Shown one piece after another: positions 24,641 through 31,615 of a stretch of 31,615 nucleotides of DNA. This stretch comes from JBMNNS01 sp050942625 (GTDB lineage Bacteria; Bacillota; Dethiobacteria; DTU022; UBA8154), in contig JBMNNS010000008.1 in assembly GCA_050942625.1 (NCBI GenBank), positions 1-31,615 on the forward strand, given 5' to 3'. The position numbers were made by a program, and so were the translations under genes. Every line of letters begins with the position of its first letter. Positions within the stretch are counted from its first letter, which is position 1. Under the pieces are notes generated by a model. The model did not search any database, had not been told where the DNA came from, and saw nothing but the letters and a program-made list of their open reading frames with translations.

Positions 24641-26731
24641 TGTTACTTTTAATTTTTCATAGAATCTTGAACGACTAATACCAAGCATTTTAGCAGCCTT
24701 GGTTTTATTACCCTTATTCTTTTTAAGGGCTGCCTCCAAAATCTTTTTTTCTTGCCTTAATAGTTTGGTACGATAATCCTCCGAAAAGTTTAAACTTTGG
24801 ACGTTAATGTCCGTAACTTCAAAAAGATTGGAGGGAAGGTGCTCGCAGTCGATAACATCACCAACGTGTAAATTCATAATTCTTTCAATAACATTTTCCA
24901 GTTCACGGATGTTGCCCGGCCAAGGGTAATCCGTAAGAACTTTTATTGCTTGAGGAGAAATATCTTTTTCTGGAACTCCTAATATATTACTATATTTTGT
25001 AATAAATAATTTTGCCAGTGAAGCAATATCATCTTTTCTCTCCCTTAGCGGTGGTATTTCCAGGGTGATGACATTAACCCGATAAAAGAGGTCGTCCCTG
25101 AATTTCCCCTCCTTCACCAGGCTTTGTAAATCTTTGTTACTGGCAGTAATAATGCGGACATCAACTTTTTTAGACTCAGTGCTTCCCACCCTTTCAAACT
25201 CCTTATCTTGCAAGACACGCAATAATTTTGCTTGCATATTTAAGGGCATGTCACCAATTTCATCAAGAAAAATTGTCCCTTTGTCAGCAAGTTCAAACTT
25301 TCCAGGTTTACCACCTTTTCTAGCACCTGAAAAGGCACCATAATCATATCCAAAAAATTCGGACTCCAGTAAATTTTCAGGTATAGCAGCACAGTTAATT
25401 TTTATAAAAGGTTCATTTCGGCGTGGGCTGGCATTATGGATAGCATGAGCAAACAATTCTTTTCCGGTTCCACTCTCACCCATGATTAATATAGTGGAAC
25501 TTCCCCTGGCAGCCCTTTGGGCAATGTTTTTAAGTTCAATTAGCTTATCATTTTGGGAATAAATATTATCCATTACATAGGTGCCACCTTTAACTTTATG
25601 AAGTTCCTCCTTATAATGCTCCACCTGGCCTTCAAGAATTTCCAGCCTTCTAACAAGATCCTTCATTTCCCGTAGCCCTTGGAAAATTATTTTTTTTACA
25701 GCACCAACTGGTTGTCCTTTATCATTAATAATAGGGGTGCGGGAAACAATCACTCTTTGGCCTTTTAAAATTTGAATATCATTAATGTCGGCTTTCCCGG
25801 TTATTGCTACATTATGTAGCTTGGAGTTTTTTATTACCTGGGTAATATGTTTTCCGACTGCATCTTCTGCCTGTATGTTTAAAAAATTAGATAAACGTTT
25901 ATTCATTAAAGTAATATATCCTTTTTTATCAATAACAACTAAACCACTGTAAGCAACGTCAACAACAGTTTGCAATGTCTGGTTTAAGTCTTTAATACTT
26001 TCAAAATCTTTGGCGATACGCTCTAATTCTGTCATGTCTTGCAATATGGCAAGGGCACCAACTATTTTGCCATCCTTGCTAACAGGTGAACAGTTTATGA
26101 TGATAACCTTGTTATTAAAGGATATTTTTTTATTAATTCTTTTGTTTTTATTTTTTAAAATCGAATGAAGTTCAAGCTGCGGCACGACATCTTCAATTCT
26201 TTCACCCAGCATTAGATGTTCCTTTAAACCTAGAAGGCGTTCGGCTGCCGGGTTGAACGTAAAAATAATACCTTCCTGGTTCACTGTTACTAACCCATTT
26301 TCCATGGCATTAATAATGGCGCTCAGGTTGTTAGCCAGATAATCAGCCTTGCTAAATAAAAATTTAACGATGTCTGTATTTGTAAGCATACCTATGACAC
26401 GGTTGTCATCTAGAACAACTCTCTGCCCAACAGGGGAATTTTTAACATCTCCTTCAATATTTTCATATAATTCGTGAGCCTGGCGGGTAAGGACATTTTT
26501 AGTCATAACATCTTTTACAGGAGTGTCCAAAGAGATATTATTTAACAAACAATCGTAAAGGTTGGATTTGGTAAATATACCCACCAAAATGTCATCTTTT
26601 ATGACAGGAATAGCATTAAGTTTGGTTTGGCGTAACAATTTTACCCCTTTTATTATGGACTCATTGGTTTTTAAACATTCAACGTTTCGTACAGATATTA
26701 ATTTCTCTATAGAAACATCCTTAAACTTCAT
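24629..26731 (-). CDS. Sigma-54-dependent transcriptional activator, CBS-PAS-PAS-AAA+-Fis
   Basis: A 700-residue bacterial enhancer-binding protein. Order: two CBS motifs (about 8-125), PAS domain A (about 132-235), PAS domain B (about 253-350), a short coiled coil (353-380), the AAA+ domain and a C-terminal Fis-type helix-turn-helix (KTKAAKMLGISRSRFYEKL). Walker A is GESGTGKE (418-425); the sigma-54-contacting loop is GAFSGA (465-470), a Ser variant of GAFTGA; Walker B is GTIFLDEIGD. There is no phosphorylation receiver, so it likely senses a small molecule (CBS domains often bind adenine nucleotides, PAS domains ligands or redox state). It lies between two divergent regions that carry sigma-54 promoters and a shared palindrome, so it is the obvious regulator. 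The ATG has GGAGGGGAC upstream. Confidence 0.92.
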   Translation of the reverse strand: MKFKDVSIEKLISVRNVECLKTNESIIKGVKLLRQTKLNAIPVIKDDILVGIFTKSNLYDCLLNNISLDTPVKDVMTKNVLTRQAHELYENIEGDVKNSPVGQRVVLDDNRVIGMLTNTDIVKFLFSKADYLANNLSAIINAMENGLVTVNQEGIIFTFNPAAERLLGLKEHLMLGERIEDVVPQLELHSILKNKNKRINKKISFNNKVIIINCSPVSKDGKIVGALAILQDMTELERIAKDFESIKDLNQTLQTVVDVAYSGLVVIDKKGYITLMNKRLSNFLNIQAEDAVGKHITQVIKNSKLHNVAITGKADINDIQILKGQRVIVSRTPIINDKGQPVGAVKKIIFQGLREMKDLVRRLEILEGQVEHYKEELHKVKGGTYVMDNIYSQNDKLIELKNIAQRAARGSSTILIMGESGTGKELFAHAIHNASPRRNEPFIKINCAAIPENLLESEFFGYDYGAFSGARKGGKPGKFELADKGTIFLDEIGDMPLNMQAKLLRVLQDKEFERVGSTESKKVDVRIITASNKDLQSLVKEGKFRDDLFYRVNVITLEIPPLRERKDDIASLAKLFITKYSNILGVPEKDISPQAIKVLTDYPWPGNIRELENVIERIMNLHVGDVIDCEHLPSNLFEVTDINVQSLNFSEDYRTKLLRQEKKILEAALKKNKGNKTKAAKMLGISRSRFYEKLKVTGLL

Positions 26732-27034
26732 TAGTTAGTCCCCTCCTTAAATGCTATGAGCAGCAAACGATTGGACTTATGTATTAGTTATTCAGCTGGC
26801 CCTGGATGGTTGTTTTATCATTCTGGGCCCTAACAAGTTAAACAAGGCTCAATGAGTCTTCGCTACATTTAGAATAAAAAGTCAATTATTGGGTTGCGGT
26901 TTCCTTAAACCCAGCAGAACATTTATTTTATCTTAACATAAGCAGTGGGTTACTTCAATGCGAATATATGTACTAGCACCGAGGAAGATAATTGTTATCT
27001 GAAAGGCTAAAAAAAATATCCTAAAAATAAAAAA

Positions 27035-27055
27035 CGGCTATAATAATTATAGCCG
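27035..27055 (-). terminator. Terminator of the SDR-BamB operon
   Basis: A perfect 9-bp stem, CGGCTATAA (27035-27043) and TTATAGCCG (27047-27055), with a 3-base loop. On the minus strand it is followed by TTTTTTATTTTTAGG, a good U-run. Confidence 0.75.
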
Positions 27056-27113
27056 CTAATTTTTAAAGTGGCAGGGTAACCAGAAGACGCTTACCATCTC
27101 AATGTTATAATAT

Positions 27114-27148
27114 AATTCAGCCGGTCAACATACATGGCCGGCTGAATT
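27114..27148 (-). repeat. Hairpin just past the BamB-like stop codon
   Basis: A perfect 11-bp stem (27114-27124 with 27138-27148), 13-base loop, starting 28 bp after the stop codon and lacking a U-run. It probably protects the 3' end or acts together with the terminator at 27035-27055. Confidence 0.6.
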
Positions 27149-27175
27149 GGCGAAACTAATGATAAATTTAATCTG

Positions 27176-29164
27176 CTAGGCATCCACTTTTTCGTCTTTC
27201 TTGAAAGAAAGTAACAAATTTTCTATTTCTGCTATTTCGGATTCTGTATAGGATGATAAGAGACCAGTCTTTTCAAATTCCTCTATTACATAATCTAAGC
27301 CAAACCTCTCCAACGTTTCCTTAGTGGGTATTCCATCCTGGTTCCATCCTCTGTAATAATAATAATAGCTAAGGAACTTTTGTTCTAATTCTTCATCTCT
27401 ATATTTCCAATGATCCTCAGGTGGACGCTCGTGCTTTCTTCTCATACCCCTTCTATTATTATAGGCCCTGACAAGGGTTCGGTTCCTATGGGCTTTCTCC
27501 CACAAGGAATCCTTGTCAATTTCCATACCATGAGCATAGTGAATAATTTCAGGCAAGTTATGAGAGTGATATGGTGGTGTTCCTCCAAATTGGCCCCTGA
27601 AAGATGACAAAAAGCCACAGGTACCTATAGCGTCATCAATATAATGCATAGTTTCGTTCCATTCTACTATTAGGCTAACTTCATCGGGAGGAAGGTCAAG
27701 ACGATTTTCCATGGTCCAGTTTAAATAAATTTCTTTAAGCCTTTCATTGGGGGCTGCTTGCCATCTCTCCACGAATTTTTGCCTTTCTTCCAAGGTACGT
27801 TGGGGTACCTGTGGGAAGGAACCTTCGATCTGAGTAATAGTCAGTTTTTCGTTAGTGGCATACATAACAAAGAAAGTTGGATTTACCCGGCCCAGTTTAA
27901 GAGGAACCTGTTCAATTCCTTTTATGGTATTATGTTCATATTTTTCTGCACCTGGAATTTCTCGTGCTGCAAAATAAGTACCCTTTGCCAAAATATCCCC
28001 TACACCCCTGCGGTTCACAATCATATCCATGAGGTAGAAAAATCTTTCTCCCCCGTTTTTCGGGAACCCTGGCAGATCCTTATCTGTTAAAATACCATCA
28101 TCATAAAGTTCACAAGCAAAAGCAAAAACCTGCGGTGCCGTAAAGTTATCCAGGCCGTGCTCAAGTGAAACCCCTAAGAAGTCAAAAGAAAAATCTAGAT
28201 CTGAAAATGAAGAGGTTGCATAGCCTAATTTACTCCAACACTTTTGGATAAATACTGGCCTTCCTGGATAAGAAACAACCTGGTAACAGTTCAAGGGACA
28301 GTTATAACAACCTTTCCAGCGTAGCCTTACACTATCATCGATTGCCTTCCATTTTTCTTCAATTTCAGGGTTCCAAAAACCAGGTCTCCTGACGCGAGCA
28401 TTGCCCCAGGCAAAGTTGTCAGTGTGCCAGGCCTGGTTGGTACCGTGTTCCTTAATAATGCAACCGCAGTTTGGGTTTGAAGCAATGTCCTTGTGCATTT
28501 TAAGTGAATAGGCAAAAAGCTCTTCCGGATGAGCAAAGTTAAGATCCTTTGTCCCCCGGACAATAATCGCCTTTAGATTTTTACTTCCCATAATAGCACC
28601 CATTCCACGTGATGCACTAGAACCGCCGCTTTCAATTGAAGCAAAATAAACTAAGTTTTCGCCCGCTAAGCCGATACTTGCCACTTTAGCTTTAGGTAGT
28701 CTTAATTCTTCTTTAAGAATCCTTTCGGTTTCAATAGCACCCTTGCCCTTTAGATGGCTGGCGTCACGAAGTTCAACAGTGTCGTTATAAATATACAAAT
28801 AAACTAACTTAGGTGCTTTTCCAGTAAAAATAATTTTGTCATAACCTGCATATTTTAATTCTGCACCAAAATGTCCCCCAAACAACGAGTGGTAATGCAT
28901 GTTTGTTTGTGGTGAAAGGCTGGTAACACAGGCACGGTTGGCACCAGGAACGGGCGAGCCATTCAAAAGGCCTGAGCTTATGATTAATATGTTTTCAGGA
29001 TCAAAAGGTTTTACATCCGGACTAACCCTATCCCAGAGGATTCTTGCATTAGTACCATGCCCCCCAAGATGAAGCTCTGTGAGCTTGGGGTCAGTTTCTA
29101 TTCTTTCGATGTTTCCACTGGTTAAATCTATTTCTAAATTATATCCTGTTTCAGCATACCTCAC
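27176..29164 (-). CDS. BamB-like tungsten oxidoreductase of the aldehyde:ferredoxin oxidoreductase family
   Basis: A 662-residue AOR-family protein. The N-terminal MRYAETGYNLEIDLTSGNIE, and AWHTDNFAWGNARVRR further in, resemble, from memory, BamB, the catalytic subunit of class II benzoyl-CoA reductase. The [4Fe-4S] ligands are C286-x2-C289-x3-C293 plus a late Cys (C516 in IGTCGF); two tungstopterins are expected. Class II reductases reduce benzoyl-CoA to the 1,5-dienoyl-CoA without ATP, driven by electron bifurcation in the Bam complex. Here it is co-transcribed with an SDR dehydrogenase (74-bp gap), and a BamC-like ferredoxin is encoded divergently. Whether the substrate is benzoyl-CoA, another aryl- or enoyl-CoA, or an aldehyde is unknown. 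ATG start; no signal peptide seen. Confidence 0.82.
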   Translation of the reverse strand: MRYAETGYNLEIDLTSGNIERIETDPKLTELHLGGHGTNARILWDRVSPDVKPFDPENILIISSGLLNGSPVPGANRACVTSLSPQTNMHYHSLFGGHFGAELKYAGYDKIIFTGKAPKLVYLYIYNDTVELRDASHLKGKGAIETERILKEELRLPKAKVASIGLAGENLVYFASIESGGSSASRGMGAIMGSKNLKAIIVRGTKDLNFAHPEELFAYSLKMHKDIASNPNCGCIIKEHGTNQAWHTDNFAWGNARVRRPGFWNPEIEEKWKAIDDSVRLRWKGCYNCPLNCYQVVSYPGRPVFIQKCWSKLGYATSSFSDLDFSFDFLGVSLEHGLDNFTAPQVFAFACELYDDGILTDKDLPGFPKNGGERFFYLMDMIVNRRGVGDILAKGTYFAAREIPGAEKYEHNTIKGIEQVPLKLGRVNPTFFVMYATNEKLTITQIEGSFPQVPQRTLEERQKFVERWQAAPNERLKEIYLNWTMENRLDLPPDEVSLIVEWNETMHYIDDAIGTCGFLSSFRGQFGGTPPYHSHNLPEIIHYAHGMEIDKDSLWEKAHRNRTLVRAYNNRRGMRRKHERPPEDHWKYRDEELEQKFLSYYYYYRGWNQDGIPTKETLERFGLDYVIEEFEKTGLLSSYTESEIAEIENLLLSFKKDEKVDA

Positions 29165-29238
29165 TATTTACACCCCCAGTTATATTTTAAATATACTGAC
29201 TATAGGTGATTATTGATTACCATCCCTGCAACATAAAT

Positions 29239-29985
29239 TTAGATAACCATACCACCGTCTATATTAAGGACTTGACCCGTAATAAATTTGGAGTCATCAG
29301 AAGCGAGGAATAATAAAGCTGGTGAAATATCAGTATCTGGATCCCCGAAACGTTTTAAAGGAACCCTTTCCAGGTATTTATCCCTAAATTTTTCATCCGT
29401 AGCAATTAACTCCGTCATGTCTGTACGGGCAAGTGGTGCTGCTGCATTGACACGGATATTATACTTGGCCAACTCTCTTGCTGCAGATTTTGTCATACCC
29501 ACGATTCCCGCCTTGGCAGCACTGTAATTTACCTGCCCGATAGTACCAACCAACCCAGCAGCTGAGGTCACCGTTATTATGGAACCACTATTTTGTTCTT
29601 TCATTTGTTGGAAAACCGCTTGTATACAGTTAAAGGTCCCCTTCAAATGAATGTTAATGATGGTATCCCATTGTTCCTCAGTCATTTTATGCAGCATTGC
29701 TGGCCTGGTAATGCCCCCCATAGTTAATAAAATATCCAGTCTACCAAATTTTTCTATAGTTTTAGCTACCGCGGCATCCACTTGTTCTCGATTTGAAACA
29801 TCAACCCCAGCAGTTATAACTTCCTGTCCCATTTTTTGTATTTCTTGAACGACTGCTGCATCATCATCAATGCTTCGACTCACCGCACATATTTTTGCCC
29901 CCTCCCTGGCAAACAATTCTGCAGCAGATCTGCCTAAACCCTTGGATGCACCGGTAATAAACGCTACCTTTCCTGCTAACCGCAT
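29239..29985 (-). CDS. Short-chain dehydrogenase/reductase
   Basis: A 248-residue classical SDR with TGASKGLGRSA (11-21), catalytic S141, Y154 and K158 (NYSAAKAG) and the C-terminal FITGQVLNIDGGMV typical of FabG-like proteins. The NNAG motif reads TMGG (88-91). It would oxidise a hydroxyacyl-CoA or cyclic alcohol with NAD(P). First gene of the operon with the BamB-like enzyme, driven by the sigma-54 promoter at 30134-30148; AGGAGG lies upstream of the ATG. In benzoyl-CoA pathways a dehydrogenase acts on the hydrated dienoyl-CoA, so a similar ring-alcohol oxidation is a reasonable guess but not shown. Confidence 0.88.
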   Translation of the reverse strand: MRLAGKVAFITGASKGLGRSAAELFAREGAKICAVSRSIDDDAAVVQEIQKMGQEVITAGVDVSNREQVDAAVAKTIEKFGRLDILLTMGGITRPAMLHKMTEEQWDTIINIHLKGTFNCIQAVFQQMKEQNSGSIITVTSAAGLVGTIGQVNYSAAKAGIVGMTKSAARELAKYNIRVNAAAPLARTDMTELIATDEKFRDKYLERVPLKRFGDPDTDISPALLFLASDDSKFITGQVLNIDGGMVI

Positions 29986-29995
29986 AAGTAAACCT

Positions 29996-30029
29996 CCTTA
30001 TTTTATATAAATCCTTATTTTATATAAAT
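29996..30029. repeat. 17-bp tandem duplication in the SDR leader
   Basis: CCTTATTTTATATAAAT occurs twice head to tail (29996-30012, 30013-30029) just upstream of the SDR ribosome site. It looks like a recent slippage duplication in an AT-rich leader. Confidence 0.75.
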
Positions 30030-30133
30030 ATTTGTATTGTTTTCGCCAACCACCTCCAAATTCATGGAAGGCTTCACTTACTTTTTATTAGATATTTGTA
30101 TTTCTGTACTTCTTTTTTGGAATATATTTTTAT

Positions 30134-30148
30134 GCAATATTTGTGCCA
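30134..30148 (-). promoter_or_regulatory. Sigma-54 (-24/-12) promoter of the SDR-BamB operon
   Basis: The minus strand reads TGGCAC-AAATA-TTGC, a perfect match to the sigma-54 consensus, about 150 bp before the SDR start codon. Confidence 0.87.
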
Positions 30149-30476
30149 TTATATTGTAAGGATAAACCCCGTTTTTTTCTAAGAAAAACTATAGGCCCAC
30201 CTCCTTATACCGAAGTTAATTATGAGATATGCCGGAAATTAAGCTGCTTCCATTAATCTCATTATAATGGCAAAATAGTATAATGACAAGCGCTTTTTAA
30301 TGTTGCCAAAACTAAATATTCTACCTAGGTTAACTTTTCAAAAGTTTACTCTGTCAATAATAAATATAGCAGCCATTATAACCGCTGAAGATTTTTCAAA
30401 GTTCACCAGGAACTAACAAAAAACCCCGGCGTTGCTTAAAGTTGCCTATCTAATACTTTGATAGAAAAATAAAAAA

Positions 30477-30502
30477 ATGCCCGGTTGCCCGGACACCGTC
30501 CT
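30477..30502. promoter_or_regulatory. Putative enhancer (activator-binding) site, copy 2
   Basis: It shares GGACACCGTCCT (30491-30502) exactly with the element at 16951-16976 and 20 of 26 positions overall; the left half reads TGCCCGG where copy 1 has TGTCCGG. It lies about 330-345 bp from each of the two flanking -24 boxes. Confidence 0.65.
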
Positions 30503-30845
30503 AATAATAATTCATTTAAAATAAATTAAATATTTCTAAATTAATCAATTTATTGCAATAGGTTCTGGCCTGCAAAACGCTTTTCCTCTATTTTATTTTA
30601 AAAAAACAAGTTGTCAATACCCAAAATTAAAAAACCTAATCTAGGCAGAAGGCAAAATAGGTAGTTGATAGAAAAAGAAAGATGAACATGCGTTTAAATA
30701 AGGCCTTATTTTAAAAACAATTCTGAAACAATTTAAGGATAAAACCATAGGGTGGCAGAGACTTAGTAAAGGTTTTTCCGGCATAATTTCTTCTGCCCTT
30801 TTTCAATAATTTAAAATTAATGTCTTTCGACAAATAAGACAAAGT

Positions 30846-30860
30846 TGGCATAAATATTGC
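30846..30860 (+). promoter_or_regulatory. Sigma-54 (-24/-12) promoter of the BamC-like operon
   Basis: TGGCAT-AAATA-TTGC with exact spacing, followed by T; the spacer AAATA is identical to that of the divergent promoter at 30134-30148. The BamC-like start codon is about 52 bp downstream. Confidence 0.85.
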
Positions 30861-30911
30861 TGAGTAAATTTGTAAGCATAATTATCAAATTATAAGACAA
30901 GGAGGTTAATT

Positions 30912-31472
30912 GTGATGGGTGAGCCAGAAAAGAAAAAATATAAAACAATAAAAACAATTAAAGTTGACGTAGATAAATGTATTGGTTGTCGGGCTTGTGA
31001 GGTTTTTTGTGCGGCAGCTCACGCTTCACCAAAGGGTGCAATTTCTAATCCGGCGCGGTCAAGAATTCAGGTGGTTTATGACCAGGGTAATGATATATAT
31101 CTTCCTGTGTACGCCGGGGAGTACACAGCGGCACAATGTTTGGGAAGGACCAGTTATTTAATAGGTGGGAGGGAATATGGAGGATGTGATTTTTGCAGGG
31201 CCTCTTGCCCATCCAGGGACCTTTTTAAGGAACCAGATTCGGGTCTCCCTCTAAAGTGTGATATGTGTGAAAGTGTTGGTTTGGCTCCTGGGGAGGAACC
31301 TATGTGTGTTCAGGTGTGTTCAGTGGATGCCCTGGTTTATGAAGAAAGAGAAGAAGAAGCTGTAGAAGAAACGCCACTAGGAGAGGTAGAAAGAGGATTA
31401 AAAGCGCTGGTGGATAAATATGGATTAGAAAAGGTGGCGAATAATGTTTCCCGCATGTTACAGAAGGGCTAA
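30912..31472 (+). CDS. BamC-like ferredoxin subunit with three [4Fe-4S] clusters
   Basis: A 186-residue polyferredoxin. Twelve Cys in cluster-like groups are visible: C23, C26, C29, C33; C76, C92, C95, C99; C116, C119, C132, C136, enough for three [4Fe-4S] clusters. IKVDVDKCIGCRACE and FCRASCPSRDLFKEPDSG resemble, from memory, BamC, the electron-transfer partner of BamB in class II benzoyl-CoA reductase. It would pass electrons from the Hdr-like module to the tungsten subunit encoded divergently. The start is either GTG at 30912 or the adjacent ATG at 30915; AAGGAGG (30899-30905) suits both. The C-terminal 45 residues are acidic and helical. It is followed after 49 bp by an HdrC/BamD-like gene. 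Confidence 0.82.
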   Translation: MMGEPEKKKYKTIKTIKVDVDKCIGCRACEVFCAAAHASPKGAISNPARSRIQVVYDQGNDIYLPVYAGEYTAAQCLGRTSYLIGGREYGGCDFCRASCPSRDLFKEPDSGLPLKCDMCESVGLAPGEEPMCVQVCSVDALVYEEREEEAVEETPLGEVERGLKALVDKYGLEKVANNVSRMLQKG

Positions 31473-31521
31473 GCATTAAAGTGCAGAAAAGAAGCTTAAG
31501 TGAAGGAAGTGATAAAAAGTT

Positions 31522-31615
31522 ATGGAAACTGAAGCCCCTTTCAAAGATATAATAGAGGACATAAAAACATATGGTGGTGACGCCGTTAAGTACTGTTACC
31601 AGTGTGGAAAATGTG
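31522..31615 (+). CDS. Start of an HdrC/BamD-like iron-sulfur protein, 3'-truncated
   Basis: Only 31 codons are in the window. The sequence ends in YCYQCGKC, the first half of a CxxCxxC[x]3CP ferredoxin motif as in HdrC and BamD proteins, after an acidic N-terminus (METEAPFKDIIEDIKTYGGD). In the Bam complex such a subunit links the electron-bifurcating HdrA-like module to BamC. A weak AAGGAAGTGA ribosome site precedes the ATG. It is co-transcribed with the BamC-like gene. More Bam/Hdr genes are expected beyond the edge. Confidence 0.6.
   Translation, partial: METEAPFKDIIEDIKTYGGDAVKYCYQCGKC

Larger units (their letters stand above)
26732..27175. other. Intergenic region upstream of the activator gene
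   Basis: 444 bp with no convincing gene. It holds two hairpins (27035-27055, 27114-27148) downstream of the BamB-like gene. I found no sigma-54 site and no copy of the 26-bp palindromic element, so the activator is probably expressed from an ordinary promoter that I cannot place with confidence. Confidence 0.55.
29986..30911. promoter_or_regulatory. Divergent regulatory region of the Bam-like operons
   Basis: 926 bp, strongly AT-rich and without a believable gene. It contains sigma-54 promoters near each end (30134-30148 leftward, 30846-30860 rightward), with the second palindromic enhancer-like element at 30477-30502 almost exactly midway, plus the tandem duplication near the SDR start. I could not identify anything else. 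Confidence 0.75.

Noticed and set aside
27176..29164. Ordinary aldehyde:ferredoxin oxidoreductase
   Set aside because: The N-terminal sequence and the divergent BamC/HdrC-like genes favour BamB; an aldehyde enzyme is kept only as an alternative.
1..31615. tRNA or rRNA genes, CRISPR arrays, insertion sequences
   Set aside because: I looked for regularly spaced repeats, transposase-like proteins and tRNA-like cloverleaf sequence in the intergenic regions and found none that I could support by eye.

Overview
The window looks like the chromosome of a strictly anaerobic, moderately AT-rich Gram-positive bacterium of the Clostridia, most plausibly a Peptococcaceae / Desulfotomaculum-like sulfate reducer or syntroph. 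This rests on strong AGGAGG ribosome sites with many TTG and GTG starts, a clostridial housekeeping block, a set of three GH57 glucan enzymes, and a sigma-54-controlled catabolic block that includes homologues of the tungsten enzyme BamB and its iron-sulfur partner BamC. Family assignments are made by eye from motifs; no database search was possible.

Left part (1-12700), housekeeping and glycogen. A cut-off GmrSD/DUF262-type restriction protein lies at the edge. It is followed by mfd (transcription-repair coupling factor), a convergent operon of a DUF4912 protein and a GH57 branching enzyme, then a GH57 4-alpha-glucanotransferase-like protein, a third GH57 protein, holA (DNA polymerase III delta), rpsT (S20, opposite strand) and a small YvlD-like four-helix membrane protein.

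Middle part (12700-24330), an acyl-CoA catabolic island built as two divergent operons around a 684-bp regulatory region. Leftward: two MaoC-fold hydratase subunits, an acyl-CoA dehydrogenase and a biotin-enzyme-type carboxyltransferase. Rightward: an amidohydrolase-fold protein that has lost its usual metal ligands, an HMG-CoA-synthase-like protein fused to a DUF35 zinc-ribbon/OB domain, an SCP2-type thiolase translationally coupled to it, a crotonase-family protein lacking both hydratase glutamates, a classical thiolase and a 3-hydroxyacyl-CoA dehydrogenase.

Right part (24330-31615). First comes a CBS-PAS-PAS-AAA+-Fis sigma-54 activator. Next is a leftward operon of an SDR dehydrogenase and a BamB-like AOR-family tungsten enzyme. 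Divergent from it are a BamC-like three-cluster ferredoxin and the start of an HdrC/BamD-like protein that runs off the window.

The unifying observation is regulatory. All four divergent operons have a near-consensus -24/-12 promoter (TGGCA[T/C]-N5-TTGC). Both divergent intergenic regions also carry one copy of the same 26-bp partly palindromic element, containing GGACACCGTCCT, at enhancer-like distances. The activator gene lies between the two regions. I infer one sigma-54 regulon that degrades an aromatic, alicyclic or branched acid through CoA thioesters, with reductive chemistry by a Bam-like complex and a lower route through glutaryl-/glutaconyl-/crotonyl-CoA to acetyl-CoA. The substrate is not determined by the sequence. 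The amidohydrolase / HMGS-like-DUF35 / thiolase trio is the least explained and most interesting part.
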